A stretch of 64,000 bases of DNA, taken from assembly GCF_002005165.1 (NCBI RefSeq), contig NZ_CP019699.1:1984001-2048000 (forward strand), in the 5' to 3' direction. Position numbers and translations under genes: made by a program. How positions within the stretch are numbered: position 1 is the first letter of the stretch; each line of letters starts with the position of its first letter. A model generated the notes under the pieces. The model saw only the letters and a program-made list of their open reading frames with translations, had not been told where the DNA came from and ran no database searches. Shown here piece by piece: positions 1 to 8,951 of the stretch. Source of the DNA: Novibacillus thermophilus (GTDB lineage: Bacteria > Bacillota > Bacilli > Thermoactinomycetales > Novibacillaceae).

Positions 1-36
1 TCGAATACTTCTTGACATAAAAATTTGCAAAAAAAA

Positions 37-100
37 ACACCTCAACTTTTGGTATAGTTTAATTGTCCAGAAAAAACATTACCAAAAGCAGGTGAGGTGT
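37..100 (+). promoter_or_regulatory. Hairpin that can hide the IS4 transposase ribosome site
   Basis: The left arm (37-54, ACACCTCA then CTTTTGGTA) is complementary to 80-100 (TACCAAAAG, a 4-base bulge, TGAGGTGT). The right arm contains the ribosome binding site GGTGAGGTG at 91-99. An extended -10 element TGG-TATAGT lies at 50-58, just after the left arm. An mRNA started there would lack the left arm and keep a free ribosome site, while read-through RNA entering from outside would fold and be poorly translated. This is the known logic of RBS occlusion in insertion sequences; here it is inferred from sequence alone. Confidence 0.5.
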
Positions 101-108
101 CTCTTATT

Positions 109-1470
109 ATGATAACGAATAACAGACTGAACAATCAACTACCAAAAGAAGTAAAAGCTATATTTGATGAACTTGAAATCTTAAAATATTTAAGGAAAGT
201 GGGAATTAACAAGGGTTTCGGTTATTCCTGCGCCTATTTATTCCAGCTAGTTTTTAGTTTGGTTTTTGAAGGCAAAAATTTGTTTCGACTTCTTCAAAGT
301 AAAAAAGCTAAAGATTTGCCGGAAAAAAACGCTATTTATCGCTTCTTAAATAACCCTCAATACAATTGGCGCAGGTTTTTACTTGTTTTGAGTACTTTCA
401 CCATTATGAAGGTAAGTAGTTTAACGAGACACGACCGTCCGAAAGTGCTGATCGTGGACGACTCATCTTATGAACGAAATCGCAGTAAAAAGGTTGAACT
501 GCTTGCTCGCTGTTTCGATCATTCTTCTCAAAAAATGCGTTATTACAAAGGATTTCGTATGCTTACACTCGGCTGGTCAGATGGTGCTACATTTTTGCCT
601 ATTGATTTTGCTTTATTAAGCTCTACGAATTCCCAAATCAATGGGATTGATAACCGAATCGATAAGCGTACATCCGGTTATAAGCGGCGTGTCGAAGCTT
701 TACAAAAAGCGCCGGAAGTTATTCCCAATATGATTAAACGGGCACTTTCTCAAGGAATCGATGCCTCATACGTTTTAATGGATACATGGTTTACCCAACA
801 GCCTTTGATCAAGTCCATTGTGGATCAAGGGTTGGATGTTATTGGAATGGTGAAGGATACAAAACAAAGATATCAAGTGAACGGTGAATGGGTGAGCCTA
901 AAAAAACTATACCAAACAGCTAAACCATCACAACATCAAAAGGGTATTTTGCGCTCTATTCACACAACGATGGCAAATGGCGTACCTGTTAAAGTGGTAT
1001 TTATCCGTAATCGTAATAAAAAGAGACAGTGGCTAGCTATTTTGAGTACAGACTGTACTTTATCGGATCAAGAAATCATTCGTATTTATGGGATACGTTG
1101 GGATATTGAAGTATTCTTCAAAACAGTCAAATCCTTATTGAAACTCCAAAAAGAGTTCCAAGGAAGATCTTATGATTCCATGATCAGCCATACCACTATT
1201 GTGTTTACAAGGTACATTGTTTTGTCTTGGCAAAACCGAGTAAGTACAGATTATCGAACATTAGGCGGCATTTTTTATGAACTTTGTGATGAAATCGATG
1301 AACTAGATTGGGCCTTTGCACTTCAACTACTCATTGAAATTCTTGAAGATGCACTTCAAAATGTAAATCAAAAGATTAAAAAATTCATCGAAAGTCAATT
1401 ACGTAAATGGATTGTAGTTTTGCCTAATTATATCAAGGCTTATTTACCAAAATTGAGCTGCGAAAGTTGA
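109..1470 (+). CDS. IS4-family DDE transposase
   Basis: Transposase of about 453 residues, the usual length for the IS4 group. It catalyses cut-and-paste transposition of its insertion sequence. The DDE triad is visible: first Asp in VDDSSYERNRSKK, second in MDTWF, and Glu in YGIRWDIEVFFK, which matches the Y-(2)-R-(3)-E-(6)-K signature of IS4 elements. The ATG at 109 follows GGTGAGGTG at 91-99 by 9 bases; the upstream GTG at 97 lies inside that ribosome site and is less likely. The gene is clearly richer in A+T than the housekeeping genes, which suggests recent arrival. The element's ends were not delimited; its left end may lie outside the window. The gene looks intact. Confidence 0.9.
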   Translation: MITNNRLNNQLPKEVKAIFDELEILKYLRKVGINKGFGYSCAYLFQLVFSLVFEGKNLFRLLQSKKAKDLPEKNAIYRFLNNPQYNWRRFLLVLSTFTIMKVSSLTRHDRPKVLIVDDSSYERNRSKKVELLARCFDHSSQKMRYYKGFRMLTLGWSDGATFLPIDFALLSSTNSQINGIDNRIDKRTSGYKRRVEALQKAPEVIPNMIKRALSQGIDASYVLMDTWFTQQPLIKSIVDQGLDVIGMVKDTKQRYQVNGEWVSLKKLYQTAKPSQHQKGILRSIHTTMANGVPVKVVFIRNRNKKRQWLAILSTDCTLSDQEIIRIYGIRWDIEVFFKTVKSLLKLQKEFQGRSYDSMISHTTIVFTRYIVLSWQNRVSTDYRTLGGIFYELCDEIDELDWAFALQLLIEILEDALQNVNQKIKKFIESQLRKWIVVLPNYIKAYLPKLSCES

Positions 1471-1608
1471 GTTAATATATTTAAAATAAAATATAATAGT
1501 TTAAACTATTTATTTTCTTCTTCTAAAAGAAATATGTCTCTACCAAATACTTGAGGCTATAAAGGAGCATTCCTGTAATGAAGAAAATTGAGGTTTAACA
1601 AAAAAGAG

Positions 1609-1669
1609 CCTCCTTGGTATAGTACGGGATGTCGATGACATCGACTCCTAAATTCAAAACCCAAGGAGG
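1609..1669 (+). promoter_or_regulatory. Hairpin that can hide the IS110 recombinase ribosome site
   Basis: CCTCCTTGG at 1609-1617 is perfectly complementary to CCAAGGAGG at 1661-1669, which contains the ribosome site of the recombinase. An extended -10 (TGG-TATAGT, 1615-1623) starts right at the end of the left arm, and a second small hairpin (GATGTC/GACATC) lies in the loop. As with the neighbouring IS4 element, transcripts begun inside the element would escape the hairpin while read-through transcripts would not. Confidence 0.5.
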
Positions 1670-1676
1670 ATTCGAA

Positions 1677-2959
1677 GTGAATTATAACCGGAATAAGAAA
1701 TTGAAGCAAATCACACCGGAGACATTAGTTGTAGGGATGACATTGCGAAAGAAAAGCACGTCGCCCGAGCAGTCGATGACCGAGGGTATGAGTTTGGTAA
1801 GCGATTGGTTTTTGAAAACAACATAACGGGCTTTGAGCGATTATTAGCTTGGGTGTCCGAGAAGCAACAGGCATATGAAAAAACACATGTGATCCTCGGT
1901 TGTGAACCGACCGGACACTATTGGTTCAATCTCGCCTATTTCGCCAAGGCGAAAGAAATCCCGTTTGTCGTCGTCAATCCGATGCATGTGAAAAAAGCGA
2001 AGGAGCTCGATGACAATTCGCCATCTAAAACAGATACAAAAGACGCCCACGTCATCGCCCAATTGATCACAGACGGCCGATACGCCGTACCGAACCTGCA
2101 AGAGGGTGTATATGCCGAACTGCGGGAAGGCCTTAAAATTCGCGATCAGCTGTCGAAAGATTTGCAGATCATCACCGGTCGGATTGACAACTGGCTCGAT
2201 CGTTATTTTCCGGAATTCCGGAGAGTGTTTAAAGATTGGGATGGCAAAGCCGCTTGGTACACCCTGAGCCATTTCCCATTGCCGGCAGAGGTCACTGCCA
2301 TATCGGCAGAAGACCTGGTGAGGGAGTGGAAACAGGTCGCCCAGCGAGGCATCGGAATCAAACGGGCCCATACACTGCGGCAAGCAGCTGAGCGTTCCAT
2401 CGGATTAACCGTCGGAACGCGGATGGCCAAACGTGCCCTGCAAAGTTTGCTCAAACAATACGAGCATCTTCAAGAAAGCATCGCAAGCATCGATGAAGAG
2501 ATGGAGCAGCTGGTCAAAGTGATTCCAGGAACTGAAGAGATGATCGCCATGAAGGGCGTTAACGTTTTGACCGTGGCCACCTTTTTCGGCGAGGTTGGAG
2601 ACATCGCCCACTATGAACATCCACGCCAGATTCAACGCCTTGCCGGGCTGAGCTTAACCGTACACCAATCGGGGAAATGCAAAGGTCAGACCCACATCAC
2701 CAAGCGTGGACGCAGGCGACTGCGCAAAGCCTTATATCTCGTGGTTCGTCCGCTCGTTGTGCATAATGCGGCCTTTAAAGCCTTGCACGAATACTATACA
2801 ACGCGGCAAGAACACCCGCTTAAGAAACAAGAATCGCTCATTGCCCTGAGTTGTAAACTCATCCGCGTGTTTTTTGCAATGGCCAAGAAACGATACCGGT
2901 TTGACGGCGAGAAAATGCTGCGAGACATGCCTCAGTTTTCCATACAGGAAGCAGCTTAA
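1677..2959 (+). pseudogene. IS110-family recombinase, frameshifted near the N-terminus
   Basis: GTG start at 1677 with AAGGAGG at 1663-1669. The first frame gives a normal IS110 N-terminus (ITPETLVVG) up to about 1738. The protein then continues in the +1 frame as DIAKEKHVARAVDDRGYEF and runs to 2959 with a C-terminal Tnp20 (transposase_20) region ending in the typical GRRRLRKALY segment. One base is missing between 1738 and 1739 (an expected ATCGAC or ATTGAC is read as ATGAC). That removes the first catalytic Asp of the RuvC-like DEDD domain from the reading frame, so as written no full recombinase is made. Restored length is about 427 residues. A sequencing slip or a real inactivating mutation would look the same. 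Confidence 0.85.
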
Positions 2960-3190
2960 AAGAAAAAGTTAGGGAGTAGGCAACCTTTCGTTTGACACTC
3001 AAGGACGGTGGGAACACAATCGAAGCGCAGAGCCGAACCATATTTTCACCATCAGGGCCCAGACCCCGTAAAGGAGCAAAGTCGGCCTCCACCTCATGGA
3101 TATGCCGGACGAAGGAATGTGAGGAGAAAATCCCGTGAGCCATGGGAGGGTAAGCGACCATGAGCTGAGTGGAGAAGAGATGCGCGATCA
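2960..3190 (+). ncRNA. Candidate IS110/IS1111 bridge-RNA region
   Basis: This 3' non-coding stretch follows the recombinase stop and contains no credible ORF on either strand. It has several GC-rich, partly complementary segments. Elements of the IS110/IS1111 family carry a structured bridge RNA in one of their non-coding ends; in the IS1111 group it is on the 3' side. I did not fold the RNA or identify target- or donor-binding loops, so this is an inference from position and family only. Confidence 0.3.
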
Positions 3191-3512
3191 TAAATAATTT
3201 TGAAAATTCCATTACAGGAGTTTTAGGGCATTACTCTTCACTCTATCGGAATATTCCGAAAAGAGGACTTTCTGGTAAAAGCCATGAAAAAGCTTCGAAA
3301 TAAGTTCCTATGAAAATTTGAGAATGAACGAGCATGTTAAAGAAAATTATTTATTTCAAGAGGGAGGTGGTACTAAATTTATTTCAAGAGGGAGGTGGTA
3401 CTAAAAGATAACGGCACTAAATCTTTACGCAGTTGAAAGGGGGCGGTTATGGTTCTAAATTGTCCGCAATATCGTCGTCATGAAAAAATAATATTCGAAA
3501 GGAGACGCTTGC
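3191..3512. other. Gene-free stretch upstream of the ThuA-type gene
   Basis: No credible ORF is visible. It contains the tandem 28-base repeat described separately and an AT-rich end leading to the ribosome site AAAGGAGAC before the gene at 3513. The junction between the IS110 element and host DNA should lie in its first part, but no target duplication was recognised. Confidence 0.5.
3350..3405. repeat. Two perfect tandem copies of a 28-base unit
   Basis: Units at 3350-3377 and 3378-3405 are identical. Each begins TTTATTTCAAG and ends GGTGGTACTAAA, and each contains the Shine-Dalgarno-like GGGAGGTGG, though no ORF starts behind either copy. The repeat lies between the IS110 element and the secreted-protein gene, so it may be a duplication scar or a regulatory duplication. 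No function is assigned. Confidence 0.9.
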
Positions 3513-6500
3513 ATGTTGAGGCGATCTATGACATACCTACTGATGGTTTCAGTTGTTCTGTACACGGTGATGGTGCCGCTCACCATGATCGTAAATCCTC
3601 TAGCGGCATCAGCAGCCTCAGCGGATGATTTGCCTCAAGTGACGTCAGATGAGGACGAAAAAAGGGTCTTCATGTTCACACACACCGCCGGGTATCGCCA
3701 TGAATCGATTGATGCCGCCAAGGAGGTCATGCCCCAATTAGCGGAAGAATACGGGTTTCACGTTGACATTTCAGAAGATGTAAGCGATTTAAATTCTGAC
3801 AACTTGATGCAATACGACGTTTTAATGTTCGTCAATACGACAGGAAATTTCGGCAATGATGAACAGCGGCAGGCAGTGATCGACTTTGTCACATCTGGAA
3901 AAGGATTCGTGGGCGTTCACAGTGCGACGGATACCGGGTACGACTGGCCGGAGTACGGCGAAATGACAGGGGCGTACTTCAAGGAACACCCGTGGACCGA
4001 AGAGGTGACGTTCACGATAGAAGACGATGAATTTCCGGCGACCGCTCACCTGGCCCCCAGCTATACCCAATTGGAAGAGGTATACGTCTTTCAGGAAAAT
4101 CCAAGGCATAAAGGCAAACATATTTTGATGAGTCTCGATATGGAGAGTGTCGACGGAAGTAGATTTGAAGATCATCCGACTGCGTGGTGTAGCCCGCATG
4201 GGGAGGGGAGAATGTTTTACACCGCCTTGGGTCATTATTCCGAAACGTGGTATTTGGAAGCGTTTCAACAGCACCTCTTAGGAGGATTGCAATACGCTTG
4301 GGGTGGCGTGCCCGACCATAAGTGTGGCGAGCCTTCCAAGAAACCGGGCTTGATTAAAGAGAAGATTACCGACTCCATTCCCCGCCCAATGGCTCTGGAC
4401 ATTGCTAACGATGGAACACTCTTCGTCATCAGTATCGAAGGCTATCTTTACGAGGTATCACAAGACGGCGACACCCAGCAGCTCCTGTCTCTCGAAACAA
4501 CCACTGAAGGAGAACACGGCTTAATGGGTATCGCCTTAGACCCAGATTTTGAAGAAAATGGGCACATATATTTATATTACACCGAACCTGAGACTTTCGT
4601 CAACAAACTGTCGCGGTTTACGTATGAAGACGGCTCTGTCGACAGGTCGTCTGAAAAGGTCCTGTACACACTGCAGTCAGATGCGACTTGTTGTCACCAG
4701 GCAGGACACCTTTTGTTCGGACCGGATGGGAAACTGTATTTGACGTCAGGAGACAATCATCAGCCGACAAATGGACCGCAACCGTTGTCAATGGAAACGT
4801 CACAAAATCTGATGGATCCACGGGGCAGTATTCTTCGCTTCAATAAGGACGGAACCATCCCCGACGACAATCCGTTCGTGGGAAGGGACGACGCTCTGCC
4901 TGAAATTTACGCGTACGGTTTCCGCAACCCGTTCCGCATTTCTATCGACGAGAAGACTGGTGTCATTTACGAAGGTGACGTCGGTCCCGATCACCCGACA
5001 GACGATTACGACGAATTTAATGCGGTGACGGAACCGGGACAAAATTTTGGTTGGCCCCTCGGTATCGGGGATAAACCGTACAGCAATTATGCTGATCGGT
5101 TCCCGGATATGAGTGCTGAGGACATCGAAGAAGCGTTCGCTAAAACGAAAAAGCCGTCTGCTTTCTATCCTTACACACACAAAGAACCTTGGGGATCTGG
5201 CGGTCGATCTGCTTTTGCTGGTCCTGTCTACTATCATGAAGGGGAAGGTGGATTCCCAGATTTCATGGACGGCAAATTGTTGGCGTACGATTTTGTCCGC
5301 GGTTGGGTGAAGTTAGTCACAGTTGATGAAGAGGGCAACTTCCTGGAAGTGGAGGACTTTATCGAAGGTCTGGAACTGCCGATGGACATTAAAGTCGGTC
5401 CGGACGGTAATTTGTACGTGGCCCAGTTCGGGAACAGCTGGTGGGAAGAAAACGAGTACGCCGGAATTTTTAGATTCTCGTGGGACGTTTTGGAGCGAAG
5501 CCCGGTCATTCAAGCGAAAGCTAGTGTCACTTCCGGTTACGCCCCCTTGGAAGTATCATTCACGACTGAGGGAACGTACGATCCAGATGGCGACGACATC
5601 TCGTTCTCTTGGGATTTTGGTGACGGGAACACCAGTACAGAAGCCAATCCGACCCATACGTACACGGAAAACGGAGAATACAGAGTGACTCTCGTGGTCA
5701 CGGACTCCACTGGCAGGAGTGCTACTTGGAACAGGACGATCGTCGTCGGAAACACGCCTCCTGAGGTCGAAATTACATCTCCGCCAGACGCCACATTCTT
5801 TGATATGGGCGATACGTTTACATTTACGGGATATGCCACTGATGCAGAAGACGGTGAAATCGCTTGTGAAGATTTGGAGTGGCAGCTCGACCTGTTGCAC
5901 GACGACCACGGACACCCGCAAAATTACCAGCGGGGTTGTGAGGCCACTTTTACACTCTACGAGCCGGGACACGACCCTTACCGTGACAACATTTGGTGGC
6001 AAATGAAACTGGTGGTAAAAGACAGCGGGGGAGACGGAGCTCCGTCACTGACCGGGGAAGATGTCATTGTCTTCAATCAGAAACGGATGCAGGCTGAAAA
6101 CTACGATGACATGTTCGGCATTCAGACAGAAGAGACTTCCGATTACGGCGGAGGCCAGAACGTCGGGTATGTGGAAGCAGGAGACTGGCTCAAGTATGAG
6201 CACATCCGTTTGGAAGATGTTGAACAGATGTACTTCCGGGTGGCGAGCGAGTCGGCAGGTGTTCATTTCGATGTGCGTTTAGATTCACCTGACGGTGAAA
6301 CGATTGCCACAGTGACGCACCCTGCAACCGGCGGATGGCAGAATTGGACGACCGTCGGTACAGAACTAGAATATGTCCCGGAAGGGATACACGATCTTTA
6401 CATTGTGTTTAACTCAGATGGGCAAAACATGAACTGGTTTCAGTTCCAACTCCCAGGAGACGATCCACCTCCAGAAGGAGACTACCCGGAAGTCCCGTCC

Positions 6501-7892
6501 CCTGAGCCGTCGCCTGTAAGTTTGATCGGGGCGTTGGACAGAAGCTCTTGGGATGTGTCTGCCAGCCACTCCGACTCATCGGACGTACCCGAGAACGCGG
6601 TTGACGGTAATCTCGACACGCGCTGGACGACAGGGACGCCGATGAAAGAGGGGATGTGGTATCAAATCGACTTTGGCAGTCCGCGTCTCATCAACCGGGT
6701 GCACATAGACTTTGGATCGAATCAAAACGCAGAAGACCATCAAGACTGGTTCCGCGGCTACGACATTCAAGTGTCGACAGACGGGGAGAACTGGACGACT
6801 GTCGTCGCTCAAGAGTCGAACGAGGATGTGGTCGTCGATGAGACGTTCGACCCGGTTAAAGCCCGTTACGTGAAGATTGTCAACACGAAAGACGACCCAG
6901 ACAATCACTGGTGGGCTTCGATTCACGAAGCACACATCTTCACCCCACCGGTTAACGCGGAGAAGTGGACGTTTTCCTCAAACCGCGGCGATGAGAACGA
7001 CGAGGACAATCCCTCCGATGAACAGCACGTTGTAGACCGTGACCCTAACACTCGTTGGGACTCCGGCGGGCATCAGACGCCCGGACAGTGGTTCATGGTC
7101 GACATGGGTGAGGAAAAAACGATTGACACAGTGACGTTTGATTCACTGGCACACAAAGATAACTACCCCCGCGGCTATGAGATCCAGATCTCGACGGACG
7201 GGGAAGCATGGATGACGGTAGCTGAAAAAGAACAAAACGAGGACGTCGTCATTGAGGAAACATTTGATGAAGTGGTCGCTCGTTACGTGAAAATTGTCCA
7301 AACAGGATCGTCCGATGAGCATTGGTGGGCCATCGACGAACTGGACATTCAAGATACGGCAGCGCCGGTGACGGTCGCTTCCCTCGACGGTGAAAAAGGG
7401 GAAGAAGGCTGGTATACGTCAGATGTGACGCTGACCCTTGACGCGGGGGACGAAGATTCAGACGTCGCAAGAACTGAGTTCAGCTTTGATGGAGAGACGT
7501 GGGAAACGTACAGTGAACCCCTGCTGATTAGCGACGAAGGCGAGACGGATATATGGTTCCGCTCTACTGATGCAGCAGGAAATGTCGAAGCAAGTGATTC
7601 CATCCGCGTTGTGATCTTCAAGTTGCCCCCGACTGCGGAAAATATGAAGAAGGTTGTGGAACAGTTTGAGGAAGACGGAGCCTTCACTGACGAAGGAGCG
7701 TCTCGCAAGCTGAACGTTCACTTGACGTTAGTGGCCCGCTATGAAGACAGAGGCGATGCCGAAAAAGTCGTCAAACACATGCAAAACTTTAAGCTTTTAC
7801 TCGACTACCAACGAGAGAATGAGCTCATATCGGAAAAGGCGTCCCGCACATTAAACGCCTATGCCGATTACGTCGTCAATAAGTGGCTGTAG
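3513..7892 (+). CDS. Secreted multidomain ThuA / sugar dehydrogenase / carbohydrate-binding protein
   Basis: A 1,459-residue exported protein. Residues 1-36 form a signal peptide with an Ala-rich cleavage region (AASAASA). The order after that is: ThuA-type domain about 50-265; glucose/sorbosone-dehydrogenase-like beta-propeller about 285-660 (PRGSILRFNKDG, YGFRNPFRIS); PKD about 665-745 (SWDFGDG); an Ig-like spacer 750-855; CBM6-like 857-980 (QAENYD, EAGDWLKY); two F5/8 type C discoidin domains about 1000-1145 and 1148-1282; an Ig/OmpL47-like module about 1285-1370 (STDAAGN); and a C-terminal FIMAH-like helical domain about 1372-1459. It probably binds and oxidises or processes a polysaccharide or keto-sugar outside the cell. 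The downstream isomerase and transporter genes suggest shared use in uptake and breakdown of an oxidised sugar, but the substrate is unknown. Confidence 0.85.
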   Translation: MLRRSMTYLLMVSVVLYTVMVPLTMIVNPLAASAASADDLPQVTSDEDEKRVFMFTHTAGYRHESIDAAKEVMPQLAEEYGFHVDISEDVSDLNSDNLMQYDVLMFVNTTGNFGNDEQRQAVIDFVTSGKGFVGVHSATDTGYDWPEYGEMTGAYFKEHPWTEEVTFTIEDDEFPATAHLAPSYTQLEEVYVFQENPRHKGKHILMSLDMESVDGSRFEDHPTAWCSPHGEGRMFYTALGHYSETWYLEAFQQHLLGGLQYAWGGVPDHKCGEPSKKPGLIKEKITDSIPRPMALDIANDGTLFVISIEGYLYEVSQDGDTQQLLSLETTTEGEHGLMGIALDPDFEENGHIYLYYTEPETFVNKLSRFTYEDGSVDRSSEKVLYTLQSDATCCHQAGHLLFGPDGKLYLTSGDNHQPTNGPQPLSMETSQNLMDPRGSILRFNKDGTIPDDNPFVGRDDALPEIYAYGFRNPFRISIDEKTGVIYEGDVGPDHPTDDYDEFNAVTEPGQNFGWPLGIGDKPYSNYADRFPDMSAEDIEEAFAKTKKPSAFYPYTHKEPWGSGGRSAFAGPVYYHEGEGGFPDFMDGKLLAYDFVRGWVKLVTVDEEGNFLEVEDFIEGLELPMDIKVGPDGNLYVAQFGNSWWEENEYAGIFRFSWDVLERSPVIQAKASVTSGYAPLEVSFTTEGTYDPDGDDISFSWDFGDGNTSTEANPTHTYTENGEYRVTLVVTDSTGRSATWNRTIVVGNTPPEVEITSPPDATFFDMGDTFTFTGYATDAEDGEIACEDLEWQLDLLHDDHGHPQNYQRGCEATFTLYEPGHDPYRDNIWWQMKLVVKDSGGDGAPSLTGEDVIVFNQKRMQAENYDDMFGIQTEETSDYGGGQNVGYVEAGDWLKYEHIRLEDVEQMYFRVASESAGVHFDVRLDSPDGETIATVTHPATGGWQNWTTVGTELEYVPEGIHDLYIVFNSDGQNMNWFQFQLPGDDPPPEGDYPEVPSPEPSPVSLIGALDRSSWDVSASHSDSSDVPENAVDGNLDTRWTTGTPMKEGMWYQIDFGSPRLINRVHIDFGSNQNAEDHQDWFRGYDIQVSTDGENWTTVVAQESNEDVVVDETFDPVKARYVKIVNTKDDPDNHWWASIHEAHIFTPPVNAEKWTFSSNRGDENDEDNPSDEQHVVDRDPNTRWDSGGHQTPGQWFMVDMGEEKTIDTVTFDSLAHKDNYPRGYEIQISTDGEAWMTVAEKEQNEDVVIEETFDEVVARYVKIVQTGSSDEHWWAIDELDIQDTAAPVTVASLDGEKGEEGWYTSDVTLTLDAGDEDSDVARTEFSFDGETWETYSEPLLISDEGETDIWFRSTDAAGNVEASDSIRVVIFKLPPTAENMKKVVEQFEEDGAFTDEGASRKLNVHLTLVARYEDRGDAEKVVKHMQNFKLLLDYQRENELISEKASRTLNAYADYVVNKWL

Positions 7893-7903
7893 TCGCTTCA
7901 GGG

Positions 7904-7945
7904 CCCCTGTGGCCGGTGACAACTCGCCGCCACAGGGGGATTTTC
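7904..7945 (+). terminator. Intrinsic terminator after the ThuA-type gene
   Basis: CCCCTGTGGC (7904-7913) pairs perfectly with GCCACAGGGG (7929-7938), followed by GATTTTC. It lies 11 bases after the stop codon and separates the secreted protein from the next operon. Confidence 0.75.
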
Positions 7946-8078
7946 ACATCCAGGCGCCAGCCGTACTCGGTTTGGCTTTAATAAGAACGTCAAGACAAAA
8001 TAAAAACAGCAAGAAGAAGTACAGAGTGGTATAAGAGCTGTAGACCCCGATATTTCATTTCAGAGAAGGGGGAGACAG

Positions 8079-8951
8079 ATGAAACTCGCTTTTAGCACGA
8101 ATGCATTTACGAACATGACATTGCCTGAAGCGGTAGCGGCAGTAGGCCGGCTCGGCTACGAAGGGGTTGAAATATTGGCCGATGTCCCACACGCGTTTCC
8201 ACCGAGGGACGATGCGCCGTGGGTACTTGATGTGAAATGGCAGCTAGAGCGATACGACATAAAGGTGTCCAATATTAACGGCAACACGGCAGCCGGATTC
8301 TTTCGCGACCGGACAGGGGAACCGACATTTGAACCGTCCCTTTGCAATGCCGCGCAGGACGTGAGGCGTCAACGAATTAACTACACGAAAGGCTGTATCG
8401 ATCTGGCCAACGTTCTAGGAGCGTCGAACATCAGCATTACGAGCGGAATGTGTCTTCCCGGGAACCCGCCGCGGCAAGCATTGAAGTTTTTGCGCGAATC
8501 ATTAGAAGAACTGGTAGACTATGCAGAACAGCGCGAGGTGAATATCGGGATTGAGTATGAACCGGGGCTTTTGATCGAGAACGGCCAAGAACTGTTTGAA
8601 TTGATGCAAGTCGTAGCGTCTCCAAGACTCGGAGTCAATTTAGATGTGGGACATGTCCAGGTCATCGGCGAAGATTTAGACATTCTATTGAAAAAATTGG
8701 GCCCCCGCATTTGGAATGTGCATTTGGAAGACATTGACAGACAGAAACACTATCACCTCATTCCGGGGGAAGGCACGATGGATTTTCACAGTATTATAGG
8801 GAAATTGAGACATATCGGCTACGATCGCTATATCACGGTCGAGTTGTACACCTATGTAAACGAACCTGTGAATGCTGCAGAAAGATCAATCAGTTTTTTA
8901 CGACCGCTGGTTAAATCTACAGAAGGAGAGATTGTGAATGAAGTATTTTGA
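8079..8951 (+). CDS. Sugar phosphate isomerase/epimerase-like TIM barrel (first EboE-type copy)
   Basis: A 290-residue protein of the xylose-isomerase-like TIM-barrel (AP endonuclease 2) superfamily. Metal-ligand positions are visible as E in IEYEPG, D/H in NLDVGHV, H in WNVHLED and E in ITVELY. Its N-terminus (MKLAFSTNAF, then EILADVPHAFPP) closely matches the gene at 9749, so the two are paralogues flanking the TatD-like gene. AAGGGGGAG gives a good ribosome site before the ATG. Its 3' end overlaps the next gene by 14 bases. Such proteins isomerise or epimerise small sugars or inositols; in ebo clusters this family is EboE, of unknown substrate. Confidence 0.8.
   Translation: MKLAFSTNAFTNMTLPEAVAAVGRLGYEGVEILADVPHAFPPRDDAPWVLDVKWQLERYDIKVSNINGNTAAGFFRDRTGEPTFEPSLCNAAQDVRRQRINYTKGCIDLANVLGASNISITSGMCLPGNPPRQALKFLRESLEELVDYAEQREVNIGIEYEPGLLIENGQELFELMQVVASPRLGVNLDVGHVQVIGEDLDILLKKLGPRIWNVHLEDIDRQKHYHLIPGEGTMDFHSIIGKLRHIGYDRYITVELYTYVNEPVNAAERSISFLRPLVKSTEGEIVNEVF

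Larger units (their letters stand above)
1609..3190 (+). mobile_element. IS110-family insertion sequence (approximate limits)
   Basis: The element consists of a short 5' non-coding part with an RBS-occluding hairpin, a DEDD-type recombinase gene, and a 3' non-coding part of over 200 bases that looks structured. IS110 elements lack terminal inverted repeats, so the exact ends cannot be read from one copy, and the coordinates are only a working estimate. The recombinase frame is broken by one missing base, so this copy may be inactive. The stretch 1471-1608 between the two transposases holds no gene that I can see. Confidence 0.45.

Noticed and set aside
2859-3212. Minus-strand 117-codon frame in the IS110 3' end
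   Set aside because: No start signal; it overlaps the recombinase end and the putative bridge-RNA region.
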